Positions 1 to 7,445 of a DNA stretch of 13,545 nucleotides are shown in pieces. The first letter of the stretch is position 1. The number at the start of each line of letters is the position of its first letter. The stretch comes from Bacteroidales bacterium. Its GTDB lineage: Bacteria > Bacteroidota > Bacteroidia > Bacteroidales > UBA932. A model generated the notes under the pieces. It did no database searches, had not been told where the DNA came from, and saw only the letters and a list, made by a program, of their open reading frames with translations. A program made the translations under genes and the position numbers. The stretch spans positions 1 through 13,545 of the forward strand of contig JAFZFL010000138.1 in the NCBI GenBank assembly GCA_017555925.1, given 5' to 3'.

Positions 1-1466
1 AGACCAATTTTAGCAGTCAAGTTCAACCACTCTGTGAACTCAAAGCCCAAGTTAACGGCACCAGTGATACGCTCGTTTTTGTCAGTCAATTTGTTTTTGT
101 TGATAATCCAGTAAGGGTTCTCAATCTGATCCTGTGGAGCAAGGTTAGGGAACAATTGGATTTTCTCACCCTCGTTGGTAATCCAGTTAGACATATTGTT
201 GTCTCTTTGCCAACCGTAAAGAGCTGTCATAGTACCGTTACCACCACCTGAGTAAAGACCTGCTGTAGTAAGGGTCTTGTCTGTGTTAGCAACTGAGTAA
301 GATACGTTAGCACCTACAGTAAGTTTGCCATATTTCTGCTCACCGTTGAAACGGAAAGTAGTTTTGTCATAACCTGTACCAGGGATAATACCTTGTTGGT
401 CGTAGCGAGAAGCAGATAGGTAGAAGTTACCGTTTTTGTGACCGCCAGATACGCTGAAGCTGTTATCCCAAGTTGAGCTGCCTTGGAAGAAATCTGCAAC
501 GTTGTCATAAACAGGACCAGAAATCTTCTCACCCCAAGAGCTTGTTACACCCTCAGTTAGCAATGTACCAGCCTCGTTGTAGTTACCTGCGCCATAAACA
601 CCTTGAAGTTCTGGAACAGCTGAAGCATATGCGTATGAATATTTAGAAGAAACGTTAACTTTTACAGCACCCTCTGAACCTCTTTTAGTTGTGATCAATA
701 CAACACCGTCGGCAGCGCGTGAACCGTAAAGAGCAGCTGCAGCAGCACCTTTCAATACTGACATGCTCTCAACGTCCTCAGGGTTGATATCCATTACGCG
801 GTTTGAGAAAGTGGTAGCAGATTTACCCATACCGTCTGTACCTGAGTTACCACCGTTTACAGTAGAGTTATCGTAAACGATACCGTCAACTACGAACAAA
901 GGTTGGTTAGAGCTGCTCTCAGAAGCTGAGTTACCACCACGGATAACGATTTGTGAACCTGCACCTGCAGCACCTGAACCTTGTGTTACGTTTACACCGG
1001 CAATTTTACCTGCCAATGAGTTAACAACGTTTGTCTGTTTGTTTTTCAACAACTCTGTTGATTTCATTTCAGTCACTGAGTAACCAAGAGCTTTTCTCTC
1101 TTTTTTAACACCCAATGCAGTTACAACAACGTCGTCCAAAAGAACAGCGTCCTCTTCCATAACTACATCTACAACTGAACGGTTGTTAATAGCAACAACT
1201 TGCTCGGTCATACCCATAAGTTGGAATACCAAGCTGCCGTTTGCTGGAGCCTCTAGAACGTATTTACCGTCAAAATCGGTTGATGTTCCTGTAGTAGTTC
1301 CTTGAACCATTACATAAACACCGATAAGCGGCTCACCGGTCTTGTCTGTAACCGTACCGCTTACTTTTACATTCTGCGCCCAAATTGCTCCTACAGATAG
1401 GATCATAGAAGCAACTGTCATCAATACAAATCGTAAAGATCGACTTGAAATTTTTTGAATGAACAT
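1..1466 (-). CDS. SusC/RagA-type TonB-dependent outer-membrane porin, N-terminal part
   Basis: This is the first 488 codons of a SusC-family porin; the rest, and presumably its SusD partner, lie beyond the left edge. Such proteins form an outer-membrane beta-barrel that imports glycans or peptides using TonB energy, capped by a SusD lipoprotein. The start is certain: an in-frame TAG lies two codons upstream. A signal peptide ends near residues 28-31 (IWAQ). A carboxypeptidase-regulatory-like domain follows at about 34-105 (VSGTVTDKTGEPLIG, then TDFDGKY). The plug domain begins near 112 and carries the family landmarks FVVDGIVYDN (191-200) and VESMSVLKGAAAAALYGSRA (232-251). Barrel strands start after about 265. 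Codon use is strongly biased: by hand count about 35 AAC to 2 AAT, almost only GGT for glycine, and no ATA. This resembles the ribosomal genes at the right of the window and suggests very high expression. Family assignment is secure; the substrate is unknown. Confidence 0.96.
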   Translation of the reverse strand, partial: MFIQKISSRSLRFVLMTVASMILSVGAIWAQNVKVSGTVTDKTGEPLIGVYVMVQGTTTGTSTDFDGKYVLEAPANGSLVFQLMGMTEQVVAINNRSVVDVVMEEDAVLLDDVVVTALGVKKERKALGYSVTEMKSTELLKNKQTNVVNSLAGKIAGVNVTQGSGAAGAGSQIVIRGGNSASESSSNQPLFVVDGIVYDNSTVNGGNSGTDGMGKSATTFSNRVMDINPEDVESMSVLKGAAAAALYGSRAADGVVLITTKRGSEGAVKVNVSSKYSYAYASAVPELQGVYGAGNYNEAGTLLTEGVTSSWGEKISGPVYDNVADFFQGSSTWDNSFSVSGGHKNGNFYLSASRYDQQGIIPGTGYDKTTFRFNGEQKYGKLTVGANVSYSVANTDKTLTTAGLYSGGGNGTMTALYGWQRDNNMSNWITNEGEKIQLFPNLAPQDQIENPYWIINKNKLTDKNERITGAVNLGFEFTEWLNLTAKIG

Positions 1467-1480
1467 AAACTAAATTTTAG

Positions 1481-1503
1481 GTTAATAATAATTGTTAATA
1501 ATA
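1481..1503 (-). repeat. Direct repeat GTTAATAATA in susC leader
   Basis: The 10-mer GTTAATAATA occurs at 1481-1490 and again at 1494-1503 (plus-strand reading), a 13-base period, just upstream of the partial susC start codon. On the mRNA this makes an unstructured AT-rich stretch immediately before the AUG. Bacteroidetes genes commonly rely on such A/U-rich leaders rather than a Shine-Dalgarno site. It may be a translational enhancer or simple low-complexity sequence. Confidence 0.5.
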
Positions 1504-1563
1504 GATGTCGGTTTTAATAGTTCCTTAAAAATAACATAGTATTTTTTCATTCCAAAAGTGCAC

Positions 1564-1583
1564 GTCAAAACCAATGGATTGAC
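1564..1583 (-). promoter_or_regulatory. Imperfect dyad in susC 5' leader
   Basis: GTCAA (1564-1568) and TTGAC (1579-1583) form outer arms around an inner CCA/TGG pair, giving a hairpin of about 8 pairs with a small asymmetric bulge. If the -7 box at 1598-1605 is used, this element falls within the first 30 or so nucleotides of the transcript. It could be an operator or a 5' mRNA stabilising hairpin. The function is inferred; only the symmetry is seen. Confidence 0.3.
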
Positions 1584-1597
1584 TCCACTTTAAGGGA

Positions 1598-1605
1598 CAA
1601 ATATA
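1598..1605 (-). promoter_or_regulatory. Candidate -7 box for the partial susC gene
   Basis: On the minus strand this reads TATATTTG, a perfect match to the Bacteroidetes -7 consensus TAnnTTTG. It would start transcription near position 1590 and give a leader of about 125 nucleotides. No TTTG -33 element lies at the usual 19-21 base spacing; the nearest CAAA blocks on the plus strand are at 1618 and 1639, too close and too far. The call therefore rests on the -7 box and its location. Confidence 0.45.
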
Positions 1606-1680
1606 GAAAACTATTTTCAAATTGTACTTTTTTTTCAACAAAAAATTAACATATCGGACTTAACTGCACATGTATCAATA

Positions 1681-1720
1681 TATTGCAAATAAAAGCGGCA
1701 GAGGCTTTCACCTCTGCCGC
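1681..1720 (-). terminator. Intrinsic terminator of the susC-susD operon
   Basis: A perfect 10-bp stem, GCGGCAGAGG (1695-1704) with CCTCTGCCGC (1711-1720), encloses a 6-base loop. Read on the minus strand it is followed by TTTTATTT. It starts 26 bases after the susD stop codon. It should end the upstream operon and isolate it from the partial susC gene that follows in the same direction. Confidence 0.9.
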
Positions 1721-1746
1721 AACTGATTTTTATGACAATATTCTTT

Positions 1747-3408
1747 TTACCATCCCGGATTTTGAGGGAAATTGATACCCTTAAGCTGATATAGGGTAAG
1801 TTCCCCCGTAGGTATAGGATCGAGATAGTTTTTAGGTATCTCAACGCTCCTCAGAACGCCTTTGCCGTAAGGCAGAATATAGCCGTCATCGCTTATTTGC
1901 GGCCCGTCAATACTCTTTTCAACCGGTATTTTTGCCCCCATGAAGATAGCGGGTTTTATACTTGGATCAAGATACTCCAATTTGCCCCACCTTCTTATAT
2001 CCCACTGGCGGAATCCATCCATCATAAGTTCACTTCTGCGCTCACGCCTTATCTCCCATATAAGTGGAGGGATATCGCTGTCGCGAGCCGGATCATCTGG
2101 TATTGATCCAAGCTGCATTGTTGCAATGCCGGCCCTTATACGTAATAGGTTTATGGTGTTGTCGAGGTCACTTTGTGTAAGTTCCCCCAACTCTGCAGCG
2201 GCCTCTGCATAATTCAGATAGACCTCTGCAAGCCAAAAAATTGGGGCATCTGTAGGGTTGTTGGGAGCCAATATTTCAGATGAAGCAAGTTCATTGTTAT
2301 CAAATTTGGTAATCTTGTAGCCTGTACTCGAGGTAAATCCTTTGTCGTTTGGAGTTCCAATGTATGCAAGTTCGTCAGCTACAGATTCTACAAGGCGGAG
2401 ATCCCTGTTTGCCAAGGTGTTTGCTATATTGTCGTCTCCCATATAGAGTAGAGAGAGTGAGATTGGCAAGCCGTCGGAACACAAATAGGAGTCAATGGCA
2501 TCTTTGGTAAGGCCTGCCATCATGGTGCTGCTGTTTGTATATCCTACAACAGAGTGTGTCATTATTCCCGACAGATATGACTTGTACAGCAATACCTCTT
2601 CATTTTTTGATAGATCCAATGAACCGTACAGATCATGGTATACTGGTGTCAACTTGTATGGAAGTGCGGCATTTGCCACGAGATTGCCGGAGGCATCTTT
2701 AGCTATTCTCAATAATCTCTCTGCCCTTGCAGCATCGCCTGACACATATTTGGCGTAGGTGCCTTCATATAGGGCTACCCTGCCAAGATAGGCCCAGACT
2801 ACCTCCTTTGAGAGGGTGTTTGCATCGCCCAATGCTTTGTTCCTCTCTGCGCTCCTTACATATTGGGCTGCATATTGCAAATCTGCAATAAGGCTGTCTG
2901 CAACAGTGGCCCGTGGTGTACGTCCTGTGTATATAAGGTCTGTTTCGCTCTGGTCGAGATATTTGTTTATGTATGGAACATCTCCAAAGTGTCTTATAAG
3001 ATTTGCATATTCGTATGCCCTGAAGAATCTGGCAACTCCAAGGTAGTGGTTTATTGCCTCCTGCGCCATTGGCACATTGGGTACTCTTATCAGCATAAGG
3101 TTTGCTTTTCTTATATATGTATAGTCCCAGTTGGCATCTGATGCGGGTGCTGCAGTTGGAAATGTGTTCATGCCTGTTGCGGCCTGGTCATCATTGAAGG
3201 TGGTAAAGTAGAAATCACCGTTTGTTCCTGTCCCATATCCTTTGAAGAGGTTGTAGAACTCCCAGCTGTACGATTTTACGTTGTTTTCGCTTGTCCAGAA
3301 ATTGGTGTCGTCAAATATTACTTGAGAGCCTCTGTTGAGAAACTCTTTTGAACAGGAGGTTATTGCTATGGACCACACCATTAATATATATAGTACTCTC
3401 TTTTTCAT
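1747..3408 (-). CDS. SusD/RagB-family nutrient-binding outer-membrane lipoprotein
   Basis: A 553-residue SusD-like lipoprotein that should sit as a lid on the SusC porin encoded just upstream and capture substrate at the cell surface. The lipoprotein signal peptide ends at Cys19 (lipobox ITSC). It is followed by SKEF, resembling the short acidic signal that sends Bacteroidetes lipoproteins to the surface. The N-terminal SusD-like region follows. The C-terminal SusD/RagB region contains WLAEVYLNYAEAAAELGE and the hallmark block at 450-476 (IRRERRSEL, then DGFRQWDIRRWGK), and ends in the typical PIP...FPQNPGW tail. The ATG lies 41 bases after the susC stop, so the two are almost certainly cotranscribed; the operon ends at the hairpin at 1681-1720. 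Length is normal for the family. Substrate cannot be deduced, because no glycosidase, sulfatase or peptidase is in the window. Confidence 0.96.
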   Translation of the reverse strand: MKKRVLYILMVWSIAITSCSKEFLNRGSQVIFDDTNFWTSENNVKSYSWEFYNLFKGYGTGTNGDFYFTTFNDDQAATGMNTFPTAAPASDANWDYTYIRKANLMLIRVPNVPMAQEAINHYLGVARFFRAYEYANLIRHFGDVPYINKYLDQSETDLIYTGRTPRATVADSLIADLQYAAQYVRSAERNKALGDANTLSKEVVWAYLGRVALYEGTYAKYVSGDAARAERLLRIAKDASGNLVANAALPYKLTPVYHDLYGSLDLSKNEEVLLYKSYLSGIMTHSVVGYTNSSTMMAGLTKDAIDSYLCSDGLPISLSLLYMGDDNIANTLANRDLRLVESVADELAYIGTPNDKGFTSSTGYKITKFDNNELASSEILAPNNPTDAPIFWLAEVYLNYAEAAAELGELTQSDLDNTINLLRIRAGIATMQLGSIPDDPARDSDIPPLIWEIRRERRSELMMDGFRQWDIRRWGKLEYLDPSIKPAIFMGAKIPVEKSIDGPQISDDGYILPYGKGVLRSVEIPKNYLDPIPTGELTLYQLKGINFPQNPGW

Positions 3409-3449
3409 TTTGCATTATTGTTAAAGTTGCTCATTGTTTTTCAGGATTC

Positions 3450-6400
3450 TTACATACTCAACTGCACTCCAAATGAGAGTGTTTTGAAGAATGGTGCTGT
3501 GCGGCCGTAAAAATTTGATGTTGATGAGCCTGCTGTTATCTCAGGATCGATTGGAATTTTTCTCTGGGCCACTTCAAAGAGGTTCTCCCCACTGAAGTAG
3601 ATACGTACTTTTTCAAGGTGTGCCCTCGATGTTATCTCTTTTGGAATTGTGTAGCCTATTGTGAGGTTCTTGAGTCTGAGATAGGCAAGGTCCAAGAGAT
3701 ATTTGGTTTGAGGATAGAAATTGTTGCCCGAGTTGGCGGCGGCATCTGCCATCTTGTTCATGTTGCTTATTGCCGATGTGGCGTTGCCTACGTATGGTCT
3801 TGGATATTTTGCATCTGTATTGCTCTCTGTCCAGAAATCCATCTGGTGCTCATACATAACGTCTGCTCCTCTGTAGTATGGTATTGCCTCGTTGCCTGTT
3901 GCCCACAAGTTGCGTTTTCCAATTCCCTGGAAGTAAATGTCGAGGTCAAAGCCTTTATAGTTGCCTCCTATCCTGAAGCTGTACTGGTAACGGGGTGTTG
4001 TGTTTCCTATTTTTATGAGGTCGCCATGATCATCCAATGTAGAACTGCCTGCGTCAATGACGTTATCTCCATTCTGATCCTTGAATTTTATATCTCCGGG
4101 ACCATATACAAAATTGCCGGTCTGAAGCCTTACCTGGCTTGGAGAGTCTGCTACATCTTGGGCTGAGGTAAAGTACCTGTCGGTTTCAAAGCCCCATATC
4201 TCGCCAATTGTCTTGCCTTTGTAGTTTTGTGTGAGCAAGTAGGCGCTGTTGCTGTTCCACTCCGTAATTATGCTTTTGTAGTCACTTACGTTAATGTTTG
4301 CATATATATTGAGGCCATTGGAGAATGTGTGCGCTCCATCTATGGTAACTTCCCAGCCTCTTGTACGCAATCTGCCGTCATTTACCATTGCGGCCGTTGT
4401 TCCAAAAGCCTCCGGAAGTGTTTCGCCCACACTTAGCATATTGCGGTTTTCACGCTGGAACCATTCAAATGTAATTCCGTACTGGTTTTTGAAGAAGCGC
4501 ATGTCTGCTCCAATGTTCAGAGTTGCTATATCTTCCCAAAAGAGGTTGTTTGAGACATTTGCCGGCAATCCTGTGTACAAGACCCTTGAGCTTCCCACTA
4601 TCCAGCCTGCTGTTGCAGTTGTCATTTTAGGGATAAACCTGTCGGGACCCACATTCTGGTTACCTATGAGACCATACGAGCCTCTGATTTTCATATCTGA
4701 GACCACATTTTTAAGAGGTGTGAAGAATGGCTCTTCTGAGATTCTGTATCCAACTGAGAATGAAGGGAAAAAGGCCCATCTGCTGTGAGATGGGAAGTTG
4801 GACGAACCGTCGTATCTGCCACTTATTTCCAACAAGTACCTGTTCAGGTAGCTGTAGTTGACACGTGCAAAGAGGCCCACTACTGCCCAGTCTGAGGCAT
4901 CTCCGTTTACTGTTGGAGTTCCAAATGCAAGGGGCAGCTGTCCGTTATTCTTGTCCATGAGGCCAAGTTTTTTTGAATATTGCTCCTGATATGTGCCTTG
5001 TTCTACATTTAGGCCGACAGTTGCTTTAACCAAATGGTCATTAAAGCCTTGCTCATATGTGGCAAAGGTGTTTGAGGTTATTTGGGTACGCTTTGAAGAT
5101 GAGAAGTGTGTTTCATCTGCCGATGAGCTTGGAAGTTTGGTGTTGTATGACAAGCCTCCGCCCCAGAAATCCCATAGTGCAACATATCCGCCGGTTTCAT
5201 GAGTGTTGCCATGCGTTGTGGTATATGCAAATTCGCTTCTGAGCTGGACAAATTCTCCAATTTTTATTGTGCCGCCAACCTGGGCGTTCATATAGGTCTC
5301 ACGTTGTGTAGAGTAGCTGGCATTATGAAGGAAGCCCGGGATATGTCTGAAGTAGGCATTTGTTCCATTTTCATCTGTATATTGGCCGTATGGGAAGTAT
5401 GTGCCCCAGCGCCACATGTAGTAGTAGGGATCCTGATAGGCATAGGGATAGCTGAAGTCATATTGCCTTATGCTTATGCGGCTGTCTATATCAAACCACT
5501 TGTTTACATTGGCATTCACACTTAATGAGAGGTTGTATTTGTTTAGCTTGTCTGGTTTTATCTTGAGGATGCCCTCCTGATACTGGTATGCGCCACTCAA
5601 TGCAAAACTTATCTTTTCGCCACCGCCTGTTACCTGAATATTGTGGTTTTGCTGGGGAGTCCAATCCTGATACATTATATCTACAGGATCCCACAAACGA
5701 TAGAAATAGGTAACCCCATCAAGTATCTCAAAATCTTCACCCATAATCATCTGGTCTCCCTTTCTGTTGTGGGAGTAGTTTGCTTTCCACCTCTCTATAC
5801 CTGCCATAAGGGGTTGTGCCTTCATACCAAACATATCAAATGACTGTTTGGCTCTGGTCATAGCTTTGTCCATGGCATCTATCTCGGCAACAGCGTCTTT
5901 AGGGAACTCCGGCAATACGGTGGGTGTACCCCATGAGAAGTTGTTGGAGTAGGAGATTGTAAATTTGCTGCCCATTTTTCCGCTCTTGGTCTTTATTATT
6001 ATTACTCCAAATGCGGCACGCGCTCCATAAATAGCTGTAGATGAAGCATCCTTTAAAACAGAAACAGATTCTATATCATCTGCATTTACGACCGAGATAT
6101 CGTTTACAACCACATTGTCTACAAGAATGAGGGGTGAACCTCCATTCTCGGCATTAAGAGAGCCTGTACCTCTTATGTTAAGCACCGGAGCCTTGTTGAT
6201 GGCTCCATTTGAGAAGGTGATTGTAAGGCCGGGAACTGCGCCTTGCAATCCTTTTGCCGGATCTGTAAATGGTTTGTTCTCAAGAGTTCTCTCCACATTT
6301 ACCGTAGAGACAGCTCCTGTAAGGTTCTCTTTCTTCTGAGTGCCGTATCCTACTACAACAAGTTCATTCAGCAGCAGATTGTCGTCCTGCATTACTACGT

Positions 6401-6710
6401 TGATTACTGCCCTGTTGTTAATTGCAACACTCTGCGTTACCATTCCAATAGAAGTGAACTCCAAAGTGGCATTTGCCGGAGCCATAATCTGGTAATTGCC
6501 ATCAAAGTCTGTTGTTACCACCTGCTGTGTCCCTTTAACTAATACGTTTACAGCTATAAGCGGTTCTCCCTGAGTATCTGTAACACGTCCTTTTACTGTA
6601 ATTTCTGAACTCTGGGCTTTAAGGTCTGCTGTTACAAACAGCAAGGAAAAGGCAATGAGGACAAATGGCACTATTCGCGCAAGTGTCCCTGATTTATTTG
6701 ACACATACAT
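3450..6710 (-). CDS. SusC/RagA-type TonB-dependent outer-membrane porin
   Basis: A complete 1086-residue SusC-family porin, the transport half of a SusC/D pair with the next gene. A signal peptide ends near residue 33 (DLKAQ). A carboxypeptidase-regulatory-like domain spans about 37-108 (VKGRVTDTQGEPLIAV, TDFDGNYQI). The family motif LVVVGYGTQKKENLTGAV (117-134) opens the plug domain. That domain carries LNIRGTGSLN (177-186), LILVDNVVVND (194-204) and DIESVSVLKDASSTAIYGAR (212-231). The rest is a long barrel ending in FFKTLSFGVQLSM, with the usual aromatic-rich C-terminal strand. There is no extra N-terminal signalling domain of the kind that talks to anti-sigma factors. Codon use is mixed (AAT, ATA and GGA are frequent), unlike the partial susC at the left edge. 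It diverges from a recombinase gene across 102 bases. Substrate unknown. Confidence 0.97.
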   Translation of the reverse strand: MYVSNKSGTLARIVPFVLIAFSLLFVTADLKAQSSEITVKGRVTDTQGEPLIAVNVLVKGTQQVVTTDFDGNYQIMAPANATLEFTSIGMVTQSVAINNRAVINVVMQDDNLLLNELVVVGYGTQKKENLTGAVSTVNVERTLENKPFTDPAKGLQGAVPGLTITFSNGAINKAPVLNIRGTGSLNAENGGSPLILVDNVVVNDISVVNADDIESVSVLKDASSTAIYGARAAFGVIIIKTKSGKMGSKFTISYSNNFSWGTPTVLPEFPKDAVAEIDAMDKAMTRAKQSFDMFGMKAQPLMAGIERWKANYSHNRKGDQMIMGEDFEILDGVTYFYRLWDPVDIMYQDWTPQQNHNIQVTGGGEKISFALSGAYQYQEGILKIKPDKLNKYNLSLSVNANVNKWFDIDSRISIRQYDFSYPYAYQDPYYYMWRWGTYFPYGQYTDENGTNAYFRHIPGFLHNASYSTQRETYMNAQVGGTIKIGEFVQLRSEFAYTTTHGNTHETGGYVALWDFWGGGLSYNTKLPSSSADETHFSSSKRTQITSNTFATYEQGFNDHLVKATVGLNVEQGTYQEQYSKKLGLMDKNNGQLPLAFGTPTVNGDASDWAVVGLFARVNYSYLNRYLLEISGRYDGSSNFPSHSRWAFFPSFSVGYRISEEPFFTPLKNVVSDMKIRGSYGLIGNQNVGPDRFIPKMTTATAGWIVGSSRVLYTGLPANVSNNLFWEDIATLNIGADMRFFKNQYGITFEWFQRENRNMLSVGETLPEAFGTTAAMVNDGRLRTRGWEVTIDGAHTFSNGLNIYANINVSDYKSIITEWNSNSAYLLTQNYKGKTIGEIWGFETDRYFTSAQDVADSPSQVRLQTGNFVYGPGDIKFKDQNGDNVIDAGSSTLDDHGDLIKIGNTTPRYQYSFRIGGNYKGFDLDIYFQGIGKRNLWATGNEAIPYYRGADVMYEHQMDFWTESNTDAKYPRPYVGNATSAISNMNKMADAAANSGNNFYPQTKYLLDLAYLRLKNLTIGYTIPKEITSRAHLEKVRIYFSGENLFEVAQRKIPIDPEITAGSSTSNFYGRTAPFFKTLSFGVQLSM

Positions 6711-6735
6711 AAAACTACATTTTTATTGTTTCTGT

Positions 6736-6767
6736 ATGTAACAAATATCAGTAAGCATAGTTTACAT
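6736..6767. repeat. Short inverted repeat in the susC/recombinase divergent region
   Basis: ATGTAA (6736-6741) and TTACAT (6762-6767) are perfect 6-base inverted arms separated by 20 bases, in the 102-base region shared by the divergent susC and recombinase genes. They flank a weak minus-strand -7-like box (GATATTTG, 6742-6749, one mismatch to TAnnTTTG). They could be recombinase half-sites or an operator, but arms this short can occur by chance in AT-rich DNA. Confidence 0.3.
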
Positions 6768-6800
6768 CCCTTATTTTTATATCTTATATAGAAATACAAT

Positions 6801-6805
6801 AAGGA
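6801..6805 (+). promoter_or_regulatory. Shine-Dalgarno-like site of the recombinase gene
   Basis: AAGGA lies 7 bases before the ATG at 6813, a classical spacing. No other gene in this window has such a site; the others follow A/T-rich leaders, as usual for Bacteroidetes. It supports the chosen start, which is independently fixed by the conserved N-terminus MIYGYIRVSSDKQT. Confidence 0.5.
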
Positions 6806-6812
6806 ACCTATT

Positions 6813-7445
6813 ATGATATACGGATACATAAGAGTAAGCAGCGACAAACAGACCGTTGAGAACCAGCGCTTTGAAATTAAAAATTTTTGCAAAAGAAATT
6901 CGTTGGAGATAGACGGTTGGATAGAGGAGACAATAAGCGGCACTAAAAATTATAACAAACGTGAGTTGGGCAGATTGCTTAAAAAGGTAAAAAAGGGAGA
7001 CCTTATCATATGCGCCGAACTCTCACGATTGGGCAGAAATCTCTTTATGATAATGGAAATCCTTAATATTTGTATGGCCAAAGAGTGCAGGGTATGGACA
7101 ATAAAAGATAATTACAAACTGGGTGATGATCTACAGAGTAAAGTTCTTGCTTTTGCTTTTGGGCTCTCTGCAGAGATTGAAAGAACGCTTATAAGCCAAC
7201 GTACTAAAGAGGCGCTTGCCAGAAAGAAATCTGAAGGCATCATATTGGGAAGACCTGTCGGGAGTAAAAATAAGCAACTCAAACTGCAACCCAAAAAAGA
7301 GTATATATTTGGGGAACTTGCAAAAGGTGTGTCAAAATCCCAACTTGCCAAGAAATTGAGGGTTAACAGAGGAACTCTTTATAATTTCTTGAAAGAGAAC
7401 AACAATATTGCCCAGACCAATAAGGGCTGTGAGGCTAAACTATAA
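6813..7445 (+). CDS. Mpi-family serine recombinase (DNA invertase)
   Basis: A 210-residue small serine recombinase. The catalytic N-terminal domain begins YIRVSSDKQT, with Arg7 and nucleophile Ser9. It contains ELSRLGRN (69-76; arginines 72 and 75 correspond to the conserved active-site pair) and a long E-helix region (AFAFGLSAEIERTLISQRTK, 113-132). After LGRPVGSKNK, a C-terminal helix-turn-helix at about 171-195 (KGVSKSQLAKKLRVNRGTLY) should read the crossover site. The sequence closely resembles, from memory, Mpi of Bacteroides fragilis, which inverts many capsule and surface promoters, rather than transposon resolvases. No transposase, terminal repeats or cargo surround it, so it looks like a resident chromosomal invertase. 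It diverges from susC and overlaps the lpxK 3' end by 11 bases. Invertase family is confident; Mpi orthology and targets are inferred. Confidence 0.9.
   Translation: MIYGYIRVSSDKQTVENQRFEIKNFCKRNSLEIDGWIEETISGTKNYNKRELGRLLKKVKKGDLIICAELSRLGRNLFMIMEILNICMAKECRVWTIKDNYKLGDDLQSKVLAFAFGLSAEIERTLISQRTKEALARKKSEGIILGRPVGSKNKQLKLQPKKEYIFGELAKGVSKSQLAKKLRVNRGTLYNFLKENNNIAQTNKGCEAKL

Noticed and set aside
1564..1605. Invertible promoter upstream of the partial susC
   Set aside because: The only dyad is about 20 bases with a small loop and does not enclose the -7 box; an invertible segment would need matching arms on both sides of the promoter.
3618..4166. Open frame of about 180 codons on the plus strand opposite susC
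   Set aside because: Hydrophobic, Cys- and Val-rich translation typical of an antisense shadow; the susC frame here matches its family throughout.
6711..7445. Recombinase as part of an insertion sequence (IS607-like) or integrative element
   Set aside because: No TnpB-type partner, terminal repeats, target duplications or cargo genes are visible, and the domain order (catalytic domain first, helix-turn-helix last) is that of an invertase.
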